Of a DNA stretch of 64,000 bases, positions 26,918 to 35,095 are shown one piece after another. Position numbers and translations under genes: made by a program. Every line of letters begins with the position of its first letter. The stretch's first letter is position 1. Source of the stretch: Sphingomonas phyllosphaerae. GTDB lineage: Bacteria; Pseudomonadota; Alphaproteobacteria; Sphingomonadales; Sphingomonadaceae. The stretch is taken from NCBI RefSeq assembly GCF_029623345.1, contig NZ_JAPYKH010000009.1:62001-126000 (forward strand). Reading direction: 5' to 3'. The notes under the pieces were generated by a model. The model searched no databases, was not told the DNA's origin, and worked only from the letters and a program-made list of their open reading frames with translations.

Positions 26918-28094
26918 TCCCCTCCCCCGGCATCACGCGGCGCATGAACTGATCGAACAGCGGCACCGTGAAGGCGGTGTCGCCATGCGCGGGGCTGTAG
27001 AGCATGCCCTTGGCGATCAGGCTGTTGCGCGTCGGCGCCACCGAGGAGACCTTGACCCCCAGCGCCTCCGCCACGTCGCCGGAGCGGTGCGGCCCCGGCC
27101 CCCGCGTCGCCATGGCGCGCAGATAGCGCTTCTCCGCCGGGGTGAGCCGGTCGAAGCGGACGCGGAAGAAGCTGGCGTCGAGCTCCGCCAGCGCCGCCGC
27201 GCGCGCCGCGGCGACGTCGGCCGCGGTGATCGGCGACCCGTCGGCCGCGTCCCAGCTGTGCTTGCCCCATTCCTGCAGGAAATAGGGGTAGCCCTGCGTG
27301 TCGGCGACGATCGCGGCGACCGCCTCGGGCTGGATCGTCTCGTCCTCGCGCTCGATCGGCAGCCGGATCGCGTCGGCCGCGGCCGTGGCGTCGAGCGGAC
27401 CGAGCGCGACGAACTCGAACAATCGCTCGGCATAGGATTTGGCGCGCCCCATCTGGCCGAGCAGCTGCGGCAGCCCCGCCCCTACCAGCGTCACCGGCAG
27501 GCGCTTCTGGTTGGCGCGGTGGAGCGCGCTGATCAGCGCGGCGAGCTGGTCCTCGGCGACATATTGCAGCTCGTCGACGATCAGCACCAGCGCGCTGTCG
27601 CGCTCGCGCGCGGCCTCGCCCACCGCCACCATCAGGTCGGCGAGGTCGAGGTCGAGGTCGCCCGAATCGGCCAGGCCGGGCTCGGGCTCGAGATCGAGCG
27701 CGACCTCGAAGTCGCTGTACTTCACCTTGAGCTTGGCGAAGCCGGCGAGCGCGCGCAGCGCGCGGCGCACCCCCTCCCCGGCCCGAGCACCGCGATCGAG
27801 CCGCAGCAGCCCGGCGCGCAGGGATGGCGCCAGCAGCGCGGGGAGCGAGCGCTGCTCGGGCGCCTCGATCGTCACCGCTAGTATGCGCTCGGCCTCGACC
27901 TCGTCGCGCACCGCGCCGAGCAGCACCGTCTTGCCGACACCGCGCAGCCCGTAGAAGATTGTCGAGCGCGCCGGCCGCCCGGCGCGGATGCGATCGAGCG
28001 CGACGAGGGTGCGCTCGAGCAGCGGCTCGCGCCCGGCGAGCTCGGGCGGGGGTGTGCCGGCACCAGGAGCGAAGGGATTGCGACGCGGATCCAT
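26913..28094 (-). CDS. AAA ATPase with C-terminal winged helix
   Basis: The 393-residue protein has Walker A GLRGVGKT (about residue 50), Walker B ALVLIVDELQ (about 168) and sensor-like GAGLPQLLGQMG, followed by a C-terminal winged-helix-like region (TPAEKRYLRAMA). This is the AAA_16/ORC-CDC6-like architecture of many bacterial stand-alone ATPases. Function is unknown. It marks the edge between the capsule locus and the mobile, gene-poor DNA. Confidence 0.8.
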   Translation of the reverse strand: MDPRRNPFAPGAGTPPPELAGREPLLERTLVALDRIRAGRPARSTIFYGLRGVGKTVLLGAVRDEVEAERILAVTIEAPEQRSLPALLAPSLRAGLLRLDRGARAGEGVRRALRALAGFAKLKVKYSDFEVALDLEPEPGLADSGDLDLDLADLMVAVGEAARERDSALVLIVDELQYVAEDQLAALISALHRANQKRLPVTLVGAGLPQLLGQMGRAKSYAERLFEFVALGPLDATAAADAIRLPIEREDETIQPEAVAAIVADTQGYPYFLQEWGKHSWDAADGSPITAADVAAARAAALAELDASFFRVRFDRLTPAEKRYLRAMATRGPGPHRSGDVAEALGVKVSSVAPTRNSLIAKGMLYSPAHGDTAFTVPLFDQFMRRVMPGEGS

Positions 28095-29210
28095 AGCGAT
28101 GTTATGGCGAGTTAGTGTAATCCTGTAAACTCGGATAAGCTCACTTGAATGTGGCGCTGGTAATCACAGCGAGGCCAGACATCCGCCGGATGCTTCGCGC
28201 TGACGAATGTGAATGAAGGTCGGTTTGGCGTGCACTCCGATGACCTACCAAGCAGCGGTCAGCGTTGTGCGCCGCCGCGTTGAAAGACGTCTGCGAGCGG
28301 ATGCATGAACGAGCGAGCACGATTCGTTCCCGAAGTATCGACTCGCCTCCGCGGGCTGAGGGTGTAGCTGGCACAGCGCCCCCCCTAAGGTGGCGCGCAC
28401 GCCATCACGCGGCTGAGGCTCCGCGGAGTGCGCCTAAGTTAATCCGAACTATCGATACATCAGGAACGGATCCGCGCGCCCCGCAATCGAGCGCGATGGT
28501 TAGAGGGTGAGCTGCCGATACATCAGGAAAACGATGGCGTATCGGACATGCACTTTTTCGGCGAGCTCGCGCGAGGTATCGCATCGCTCATTCCCTCCGT
28601 GTTGCACAAAGAGACCCAGCATGGAGTGTCACGCCATAGCTAGAGAAAAGTGGGGAAGCGATCTCGCACGCTTCGACCCACCAAAGATTTTGCCGATTGG
28701 TATTATGCCACGCAGCACAGTGCACAGCGGTCTCATTAATTAATCCGCAACGTCGCGGCGAAACAGCGCAGTGAGATTAGCCGTTTCTGCTATATCCAGA
28801 TAGAACGAATAAACACAACTACGGATTACTCCTTACGGAATAAGAAGTTTAATGATTCTATAATAGAAAACATCCGCTAATTATCATTCAGATGAGTGAA
28901 TTTTGAGAAGATTGAACCAGGACTTGTACATCATACACTACAATTGCCTCGTACGCCAACAGACCTGTGTCTGAGCTACTGTTCACTTCTAAGCGTCCGC
29001 TCAGTTTTGGGCGTGCGGGGGCTTTCGCGCCTTCTCTCAAGCACCCTTAACAAACGGCCGCTTTTTCCGAGATCCAACCGAAAGCGGACAGGCCGTTTTC
29101 CACCCTCGGCCGCCGATCGGGCCCCTTCCCCGCCTTCTGAACGAACGGCAGTTTTCCCCGGCCGACCGCCCGATATCGGACAGGCAGTTATCCACCCGAA
29201 ACCGCCGCCT
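28095..29210. other. Gene-poor, partly AT-rich junction region
   Basis: No convincing gene is seen in these 1.1 kb. From about 28520 to 28960 the DNA is strikingly AT-rich against a very GC-rich background. A 14-base direct repeat (CGATACATCAGGAA) occurs at 28453 and 28516. A short open frame at 28507-28743 shows no recognisable domain. The stretch looks like remnants of imported DNA. Confidence 0.5.
29052..29197. repeat. Two degenerate copies of a sphingomonad-type intergenic repeat
   Basis: Two roughly 55-base units (29052-29105 and 29142-29197) share the skeleton AACGGC-GTTTTCC, then CGGACAGGC-GTT-TCCACCC. Sequences of this style are common between genes in sphingomonads, from general familiarity and not from a search. 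They probably derive from decayed coding DNA. Confidence 0.4.
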
Positions 29211-30077
29211 TCAGTTTCGAAGCTGATGTCCACGAACAGCAGCGACGCCCTCCAGGATGCCATCGACGACAAAGGCCGGTGCTTCATGCGGTAGCCCATG
29301 CCCAGCTCGCGCAGCAACGTTCTGGCGCGCGTTCGTCGACAGCGCGAGGAACTGCCGCTGCATGCGCTGGGTCGCGTCTTCCAACCGGACAGCGATCGGC
29401 TCCGACAATCCAGGCACCATGCGAAAGCGCGGACTATGGGTCAGCACGATCACGGGCTTCTTACCCAGCGAAGTCAGCTGGCGCGCCTCGCGGGCGCTCG
29501 TTCGCATGTCCAGTCGCTCCTCGTTCTTGCTCGGATCCGTTTGCATGCTGGTGAGGAACGAACGAGCCTCCGTGACCGCCTTTTCCTCGCCCGGCGCCGG
29601 AGGAGGCAAGAGCGCGAGCCATGTCGTGACCTGATCGGGATGCGTCGAGGACACCAACACGAGACCGGCCGTTTCAGCAGGGTATTGCGCAGCGAATACC
29701 TGAGCATGGAGCCCGCCGATCGAATGGCCGACAAGAAGGTACGGGCCCTTCACCTCTGCTGCTGACAATGCGGCATGCAGGTCGTGAGCGGCGTCTGAGC
29801 TGGAGCGTGGACCAGCCGGGGCCGGATCGCTCGCCCCGAGGCCCGCCCGATCATACAAGCAGACGCGAGTCACCGACCCCACCTGCGCAGCGATCGCCTG
29901 CCAACCTGTGTCCTCGACCGGCGCGGTCCCCATTCCGCCATCGATCACCACCGTCGGTGCTCCCGTGCCCTTACAGGAGAGCCGGATTGATCGGTTACCG
30001 ACATCAAAGCGCCCGTCAGCAGGCTTCTCCGGAGCAGCCGCTACCTGGCCGGGCGCAATACCGGCGATGCAGGACAA
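29211..30077 (-). CDS. Exported alpha/beta hydrolase, 5' end possibly cut by IS6
   Basis: The 288 visible residues have the nucleophile elbow VGHSIGGLHAQ and a C-terminal His in ARAGHGLPHEAP, with an oxyanion region VIDGGMG. In-frame codons upstream of TTG 30077 read ALAVAALLS, clearly the core of a signal peptide, but no ATG or GTG occurs before a stop. The IS6 end lies within this stretch, so the original start was probably lost. Substrate is unknown. Confidence 0.65.
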   Translation of the reverse strand: MSCIAGIAPGQVAAAPEKPADGRFDVGNRSIRLSCKGTGAPTVVIDGGMGTAPVEDTGWQAIAAQVGSVTRVCLYDRAGLGASDPAPAGPRSSSDAAHDLHAALSAAEVKGPYLLVGHSIGGLHAQVFAAQYPAETAGLVLVSSTHPDQVTTWLALLPPPAPGEEKAVTEARSFLTSMQTDPSKNEERLDMRTSAREARQLTSLGKKPVIVLTHSPRFRMVPGLSEPIAVRLEDATQRMQRQFLALSTNARQNVAARAGHGLPHEAPAFVVDGILEGVAAVRGHQLRN

Positions 30078-30099
30078 GAGCGCGGCGACGGCTAAGGCG

Positions 30100-30932
30100 G
30101 GTGCTGTCAGTCTAACGCGAACTCGTCTCTACACGATGCACCTCGCCCTTCGTCTGCACCGACTCAGCTGGCGAGCGCCTGCCACTGAGCTAGCGCCGCA
30201 GAGCGGCGCTGCTTGTAGGTCTGGCGATCGACGAGGTGGCGTTCGTGGTTGAAGTGGTTGTGGACGTTGGCGTGGACTGAGGCGAACTTCTGTAAGGTGC
30301 GCATCTGCCGGAACCGCAGCATCGCCCGCTCTCGTCGCCTGAACGGCAGGTGCGAGTTCTCGACCCGGTTATTGGCCCAGCGACCAACCTCCTGCTTCTC
30401 GCGGGCGCCGAGCTCAGACAGAGCAGCGCCGTAGGAGCGCAGACCGTCGGTGGTGATCGCCTCGGGCGAGCCGTGGCGCTTGAGCGCCCTCTTCATGAAC
30501 GCGAGCGCTGCCTTCTTGTCACGGGCCTTGGTGACGTAGCTCTCGAGGATCTCACCCTCGTGATCGACGGCCCGCCACAAGTAGACCATCTCGCCGTTCA
30601 GCTTCACGTACATTTCGTCCAGATGCCAGCGCCAGTGGCGGAAGCCCCGCATGCGGCTCACCCGCTGACGCCGCACCTCGCCCGCGAACAGCGGGCCGAA
30701 CCTGTTCCACCACAGCCTGACCGTCTCATGGCAGAGGTCGATCCCGCGCTCAAACAGAAGGTCCTCTACGTTCCGCAGCGACAGCGGGAAGCGCACGTAC
30801 ATCAGCACCACCAACCGGATCACCTCAGGCGACGAGTTGAAGTAGCGGAACGGCGAGGCTGGCTTGCGCGGGCGGGGCATGCCCCTCCCCTACCGCGGCG
30901 AGCGCCGGAAGTGCATTAGCTTTGACAGAGCC
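30100..30932 (-). mobile_element. IS6-family insertion sequence
   Basis: A transposase gene is bounded by imperfect terminal repeats: GGCTCTGTCAAAGCTAATGC (read inward from 30932) and a diverged GGTGCTGTCAGTCTAACGC starting near 30100. The size of about 830 bp fits the family. No clear 8-base target duplication is seen, as expected if the element arose by replicative cointegration or has been rearranged. The left border is uncertain by some bases. Confidence 0.6.
30164..30880 (-). CDS. IS6-family transposase
   Basis: This 238-residue DDE transposase has an N-terminal helix-turn-helix (LCHETVRLWWNRFG), first catalytic Asp in WHLDEMYVKLNG, second in ITTDGLRSY and Glu in NRVENSHLPFRRRE. Length and motifs are full, so it is probably active. 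The ATG follows GGGGAGGGG. IS6 elements move by cointegration and often assemble resistance islands, which fits its position at the border of the metal region. Confidence 0.93.
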   Translation of the reverse strand: MPRPRKPASPFRYFNSSPEVIRLVVLMYVRFPLSLRNVEDLLFERGIDLCHETVRLWWNRFGPLFAGEVRRQRVSRMRGFRHWRWHLDEMYVKLNGEMVYLWRAVDHEGEILESYVTKARDKKAALAFMKRALKRHGSPEAITTDGLRSYGAALSELGAREKQEVGRWANNRVENSHLPFRRRERAMLRFRQMRTLQKFASVHANVHNHFNHERHLVDRQTYKQRRSAALAQWQALAS

Positions 30933-31098
30933 ACCGCCGCTCATATGGCGCTTTGTGTTCATTCAGGCTCTAGACCCGCGCCGTGACCCATCCAGTCCGG
31001 CTGAAAGGGACCCTGATTGAACGCGAAAACTGTCGCATTCGGATCGTTCAGTAAGGGTATTCCCACCTTGCGCAGTAAAGCTGTGCAGGGTGAAACGG

Positions 31099-31509
31099 TC
31101 AGCAGGGATCACTTGGGCCCAAGGCTTCGATGATCCTGCAATCGGCCACGGTGTTTCGGCTACAGGAGTCGATCAGCGCGTCCAGCTCGCCAGCGAGGGC
31201 CGTCAGATCGGCAATTTTCCGCGTAATCGCATCCCGGTGCTGGTTGGCGATCACGTCCACGGCCATGCAGGATTGTTCCCGACGATCGGCGAGCCCCATC
31301 AACTCGCGTACCTGATCGATCGAGAAGCCAAGATCGCGCGCCCGGCGGATAAAGGACAAGCGCCGCAGATGCTCGCCCTCATAGGTCCGGTAATTGCCGG
31401 TCGACCGCGCTGGTGCCGGCAGCAAGCCGATCTGTTCGTAATAGCGGATCGTCTCGACCTTGGTGCCCGTCGCTGAGGCCAGCTTTCCGATCGTCAGTTT
31501 CTCAGACAC
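31099..31509 (-). CDS. MerR-family heavy-metal regulator (CadR/PbrR-like)
   Basis: The 136-residue regulator has the MerR winged helix (TIGKLASATGTKVETIRYYE) and three metal-site cysteines at about 81, 115 and 123, spaced as in regulators for divalent soft metals. GTG 31509 is the start giving SEKLTIGKLA; it faces the CDF gene across a textbook MerR operator. It probably senses Cd, Pb, Zn or Hg, and which one cannot be told from sequence. Confidence 0.88.
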   Translation of the reverse strand: MSEKLTIGKLASATGTKVETIRYYEQIGLLPAPARSTGNYRTYEGEHLRRLSFIRRARDLGFSIDQVRELMGLADRREQSCMAVDVIANQHRDAITRKIADLTALAGELDALIDSCSRNTVADCRIIEALGPSDPC

Positions 31510-31514
31510 AGTGC

Positions 31515-31545
31515 TTGACCCTCTAGCGACTAGAGGGTGCATATA
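31515..31545 (+). promoter_or_regulatory. MerR-type promoter/operator for the CDF gene
   Basis: A -35 TTGACC (31515-31520) and -10-like CATATA (31540-31545) are separated by 19 bases. Between them lies a perfect dyad, ACCCTCTAG and CTAGAGGGT around CGA (31518-31538). Long spacers with a central dyad are the hallmark of MerR-activated promoters; the sequence resembles known CadR/PbrR operators. Confidence 0.85.
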
Positions 31546-31578
31546 GGCTGCCAGATCGATTCTATCGAGGTGGCGAAG

Positions 31579-32241
31579 ATGGCCTGCACAAGCTGCGCGT
31601 CCGACAAGGCGGGCACCCTCAACGACCCGAGATGGCGGCGCGCGCTGTGGATCGCGCTCGCCATCAATGGCGGTATGTTCGCGGTCGAGATCGTCGCCGG
31701 GATCACGGGCGGGTCGAAAGCGCTCCAGGCCGACGCGCTCGATTTCTTTGGTGATGCCGCAAACTACGCGATCAGCTTGGGCGTCGCCGGGATGGCGATA
31801 GCTTGGCGCGCGCGGGCAGCGATGCTGAAGGGAGCGACGCTTGCTGTGCTCGGGCTCTATGTCCTACTCGCGGCCGGCTGGGGTGCGCTTCACGGCACCG
31901 TACCCCATGCCGAGGTCATGGGCATCGTTGGGGTCGCGGCGCTCATTGCAAACCTGCTGGTCGCAGTCATGCTGTACCGCTTCCGCAGCGGTGACGCGAA
32001 CATGCGCTCAGTTTGGATCTGCTCGCGCAACGACGCGATCGGCAATATAGCCGTGGTGCTGGCCGCAGGCGGCGTCTTCGGTCTGAACAGCGCCTGGCCC
32101 GATCTTGCGGTGGCTGCATTGATGGCGGTGCTCGGTCTGTCGGGCGGCTTTCAGATCATGCGACAGGCGCGTGCCGAACTGCGGTCCGGTTTCACGCCTG
32201 CCCCTTCCACTTACAGGCAGCCGTTACATGGCAATCGGTAA
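31579..32241 (+). CDS. CDF-like cation transporter
   Basis: The 220-residue protein has six predicted membrane helices. The two CDF metal-site helices are recognisable as LQADALDFFGDA and CSRNDAIGNI, and the N-terminus bears MACTSC, a possible metal-capture pair. It is shorter than CzcD and lacks the usual large C-terminal domain. Its promoter carries the MerR operator, so it is the direct target of the divergent regulator and probably exports a divalent metal. Confidence 0.8.
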   Translation: MACTSCASDKAGTLNDPRWRRALWIALAINGGMFAVEIVAGITGGSKALQADALDFFGDAANYAISLGVAGMAIAWRARAAMLKGATLAVLGLYVLLAAGWGALHGTVPHAEVMGIVGVAALIANLLVAVMLYRFRSGDANMRSVWICSRNDAIGNIAVVLAAGGVFGLNSAWPDLAVAALMAVLGLSGGFQIMRQARAELRSGFTPAPSTYRQPLHGNR

Positions 32242-32260
32242 GCTGCTAAGGCGAAGGCCG

Positions 32261-32596
32261 ATGCACCGGCTCTCCGCCTTGTTCCTTTGTCTCATGCTCA
32301 TGCTGTCGCTTGGGCTGGGATCGGTCGCGCACGCGACCGAAGGTGTGAGATGCGTCGATTCTACCTCCGCCAGCTCGCTCGAACATAGCGATGGCGACGG
32401 GGACCAAGTTCCGGCCGACGCCGACAAGGCCTACCCGCACCATCATGGCGGATGCCACGGCCATCATATCGGCGTGCCGTTCGAGCCCAATCTTGCTGCT
32501 TCTCTGAGTGCCCTCCCTATGGCGCCGCTCGCGTGGAACCACGATCCGATGGCACCAGTGCCTTCGGACCCAGCCCTGCGACCTCCCCAAGCCTGA
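32261..32596 (+). CDS. Small exported His-rich protein upstream of czcCBA
   Basis: The 111-residue product has a signal peptide (hydrophobic stretch ending SVAHA) and a periplasmic HHHGGCHGHH segment suited to metal binding. Position directly before czcC recalls CzcI-type small proteins, but sequence support is weak. ATG 32261 has AAGG close upstream; ATG 32228 overlaps the CDF gene end and would delay the signal peptide. Confidence 0.6.
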   Translation: MHRLSALFLCLMLMLSLGLGSVAHATEGVRCVDSTSASSLEHSDGDGDQVPADADKAYPHHHGGCHGHHIGVPFEPNLAASLSALPMAPLAWNHDPMAPVPSDPALRPPQA

Positions 32597-32657
32597 CGAG
32601 CCTAATCCGCCGGGAGCTTCCCGAGCGGCTTCCCAGGTCCGTCAGGAGTTCGTCACC

Positions 32658-33923
32658 ATGTTCCGTATTATCGCGGCCTTATTGGCCGTGGCGTCGTGCG
32701 CATCGATCGCGCACGCGCAATCGTCCGAGCCAGCATCGACCAGTCCCCCGCTCACGCTTGATCGGGCGTTGGCGCTCGCCGGTGCAACTGCCCCTAGCCT
32801 TGAAGCAGCCACGGCAGGGGTGCGGGCCGCCGAGGCGGGGCGTACCGTCGCAGGCTATCGCCCCAACCCGTCAATAGTCGCCGAGACCGAGAACATCGCC
32901 GGCAGCGGCCAATACCGGGGCCTCCGCAGTGCGGAGACGACAGCTGGCCTGGCGCTTCCGATCGAGCTTGGGGGCAAGCGCTCGGCCCGGATCGCGGTCG
33001 CTGACGCGATCGGCAACCGGGCGCGGATCGGAACGGCGCTGGCCGAGGCCGATCTCCGCCTTGCCGTCACCCAGCTCTACATCCAGGCAACATCGGCCGA
33101 ACGCCGCCTCGTCACAGCCCGCGAACAGGCCGGCATCGCCCGGGAGGCGCTACGCGCAGCCGGTGTCCGCGTGCAGGCGGGACGTGCGTCACCGCTCGAA
33201 CAGCAGCGTGCCGATGTGCTGCGCATCAATGCAGAGACGGCCGTCGAGCGTGCCCAGCGCCTTGCCGAAGTGGCGCGGGACAATCTCGCGCGCCGGATCG
33301 GCCAGCCCGTGACCGGCCCGCTGGACCTCGCATGGTATGATCGTGTCGAGGGCTTCGGACCGGCAAGGCCGATCGAACCCGCCGGCACGCTGGCGCTGGC
33401 CGCCGCCCGCGCCGACGCAACGACGGCCGAGGCACAGGTGCGGCTCGCTCGATCGCAGCGCGTTCCCGATGTGACGTTGAGCGCGAGCGCACGACGGCTC
33501 GAGGCGACCAACGACGTCGCCGCCGTATTTGGGGTGTCCATCCCCTTCCCCGTCTTTAACAACGGCAAGGCAGCCGTCGCCCAGGCGCGCGCGCAGAGCG
33601 ATCAAGCGCAGGCCGTGCGGCGTGCCGCCGAGCTGGACGTCGCCCAGGACATCGCGAACGCTCAGGCGGAGGTGGCCAATGCCGCCACGTCCGCACGCAA
33701 TGCGAGCGGCCCGGTGCTGGCGTCGGCTGCCGAGGCGGCTCGCATTGCCCGGATCGGCTACCGCGAGGGCAAGTTCGGCCAGCTCGACTTGCTCGATGCC
33801 GAGCGGACCCTGTCCGAGACGCGCACCGCCGCGATCGACGCACTCGCCACCTATCACGACGCAAAGGCACGCCTGGAACGGCTCGTTGCCGCCGCGCCCT
33901 CCCCCGAGGAAACCATCCAATGA
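32658..33923 (+). CDS. czcC: Outer-membrane efflux protein (CzcC-like, TolC family)
   Basis: The 421-residue protein has a signal peptide ending SIAHA, then two TolC-type repeats rich in Ala and Gln coiled-coil helices (residues about 40-230 and 240-410). It supplies the outer-membrane duct of the RND efflux pump. AGGAG precedes ATG 32658. The gene overlaps czcB by ATGA, so the three pump subunits are translated as a unit. Confidence 0.88.
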   Translation: MFRIIAALLAVASCASIAHAQSSEPASTSPPLTLDRALALAGATAPSLEAATAGVRAAEAGRTVAGYRPNPSIVAETENIAGSGQYRGLRSAETTAGLALPIELGGKRSARIAVADAIGNRARIGTALAEADLRLAVTQLYIQATSAERRLVTAREQAGIAREALRAAGVRVQAGRASPLEQQRADVLRINAETAVERAQRLAEVARDNLARRIGQPVTGPLDLAWYDRVEGFGPARPIEPAGTLALAAARADATTAEAQVRLARSQRVPDVTLSASARRLEATNDVAAVFGVSIPFPVFNNGKAAVAQARAQSDQAQAVRRAAELDVAQDIANAQAEVANAATSARNASGPVLASAAEAARIARIGYREGKFGQLDLLDAERTLSETRTAAIDALATYHDAKARLERLVAAAPSPEETIQ

Positions 33924-35092
33924 CGAAGATCATCATGCGGACGCTGGCGCCCGTGACCCTGGCCCTCATCCTTGCCGGATGCGGTGGAGCCGGCAGCAAT
34001 GGTGAAGCCGGCGAAAAGGCCGGAGCCGAAAAGTCGGAAGGTGCCGAGGCCAGCGAGACCAAGGAAGGTCCGAAGGATGTCGTCACCTTGTCCGCGCAGC
34101 AGATTGCGGATGCCGGCATCGAGGTCACGCGGCCAACGGTAGGTGGCGTCGCCGGTGCGATCGAGCTTTCGGCGACCATCGAGGGCGATCCGCAGGGCGT
34201 GCAGGTGGTGTCGGCGTCGGTGGGCGGGCGTCTCGTCTCACTGACCCGCAATCTCGGACAAACCGTCGGCCGCGGCGATCCGCTCGCCATCATCGAGAGC
34301 CGCGAAGCCGCGTCACTCAAGGCGGAGGTCGAAGCCGCTCGGGCTCGTGCCGCCCTCGCGCAATCGAACCTTCGTCGCGAGCAGCGCCTGTTTGCTGAGC
34401 GCGTCTCGCCGGAACAGGATCTTGTCGCGGCGCGTACCGCAGCGACGGAAGCCAGTATCGCACTTCGCTTGGCGCAGCAGCAATTGTCCGCGACCGGCAG
34501 CGGGGGCGGTGCGCTCAACCGCATCGCGGTGCGCTCGCCGATCGCCGGCCAAGTCATCGCGCGCTCGGCGACGCTCGGGCAGACGGTCGCGGCCGACGCC
34601 GAGCTTTTCCGGGTCGCCAACCTATCCAAGGTCACGGTCGCGACTTCGCTGGTGCCCAGCGATGCGGGCCGGGTAAAGCCCGGTGCGCGTGTCGAGGTGA
34701 CAGCGACGGGTCGCCGCCAGGAAGGGCGCGTCACGTTCGTCTCCCCCGTTCTGGACGAGACGACGCGCTTGGTGCCGGTGATTGTCACCCTCGACAATGC
34801 CGGCAGCACATGGCGCGTCGGCGAGACGGTCAATGTGTCGATCCTGGTGCCCGCAAGCGGGGACCGCACCGTCGCCGTGCCCTCGGCCGCGGTTCAGATG
34901 ATCGAGGACAAGTCGTTCGTGTTCGTGCGGACCCCGACCGGGTTCCGGGCGACGCCGGTGACATTGGGGCGCACCAACGGCGGTCAGGTCGTCGTCACGT
35001 CCGGGCTCACCGGCTCGGAGCGTATCGCCTCCACCAACAGCTTCACGCTCAAGGCCGAACTCGGCAAGGGCGAAGGCGGGGACGAGGACTGA
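33920..35092 (+). CDS. czcB: RND efflux membrane-fusion protein (CzcB-like)
   Basis: The 390-residue periplasmic adaptor is a lipoprotein: the signal peptide ends LILAGCGG. An acidic, Lys/Glu-rich linker leads to the lipoyl/hairpin region (LAQSNLRREQRLF) and beta-barrel (VRSPIAGQVIARSA). It links CzcA to CzcC. It begins in an ATGA overlap with czcC and ends 3 bases before czcA. Confidence 0.9.
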   Translation: MTKIIMRTLAPVTLALILAGCGGAGSNGEAGEKAGAEKSEGAEASETKEGPKDVVTLSAQQIADAGIEVTRPTVGGVAGAIELSATIEGDPQGVQVVSASVGGRLVSLTRNLGQTVGRGDPLAIIESREAASLKAEVEAARARAALAQSNLRREQRLFAERVSPEQDLVAARTAATEASIALRLAQQQLSATGSGGGALNRIAVRSPIAGQVIARSATLGQTVAADAELFRVANLSKVTVATSLVPSDAGRVKPGARVEVTATGRRQEGRVTFVSPVLDETTRLVPVIVTLDNAGSTWRVGETVNVSILVPASGDRTVAVPSAAVQMIEDKSFVFVRTPTGFRATPVTLGRTNGGQVVVTSGLTGSERIASTNSFTLKAELGKGEGGDED

Positions 35093-35095
35093 GCC

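Noticed and set aside
28507-28743. 78-codon frame in the AT-rich region
   Set aside because: No domain, no ribosome site, and composition unlike coding DNA; left as part of the junction region.
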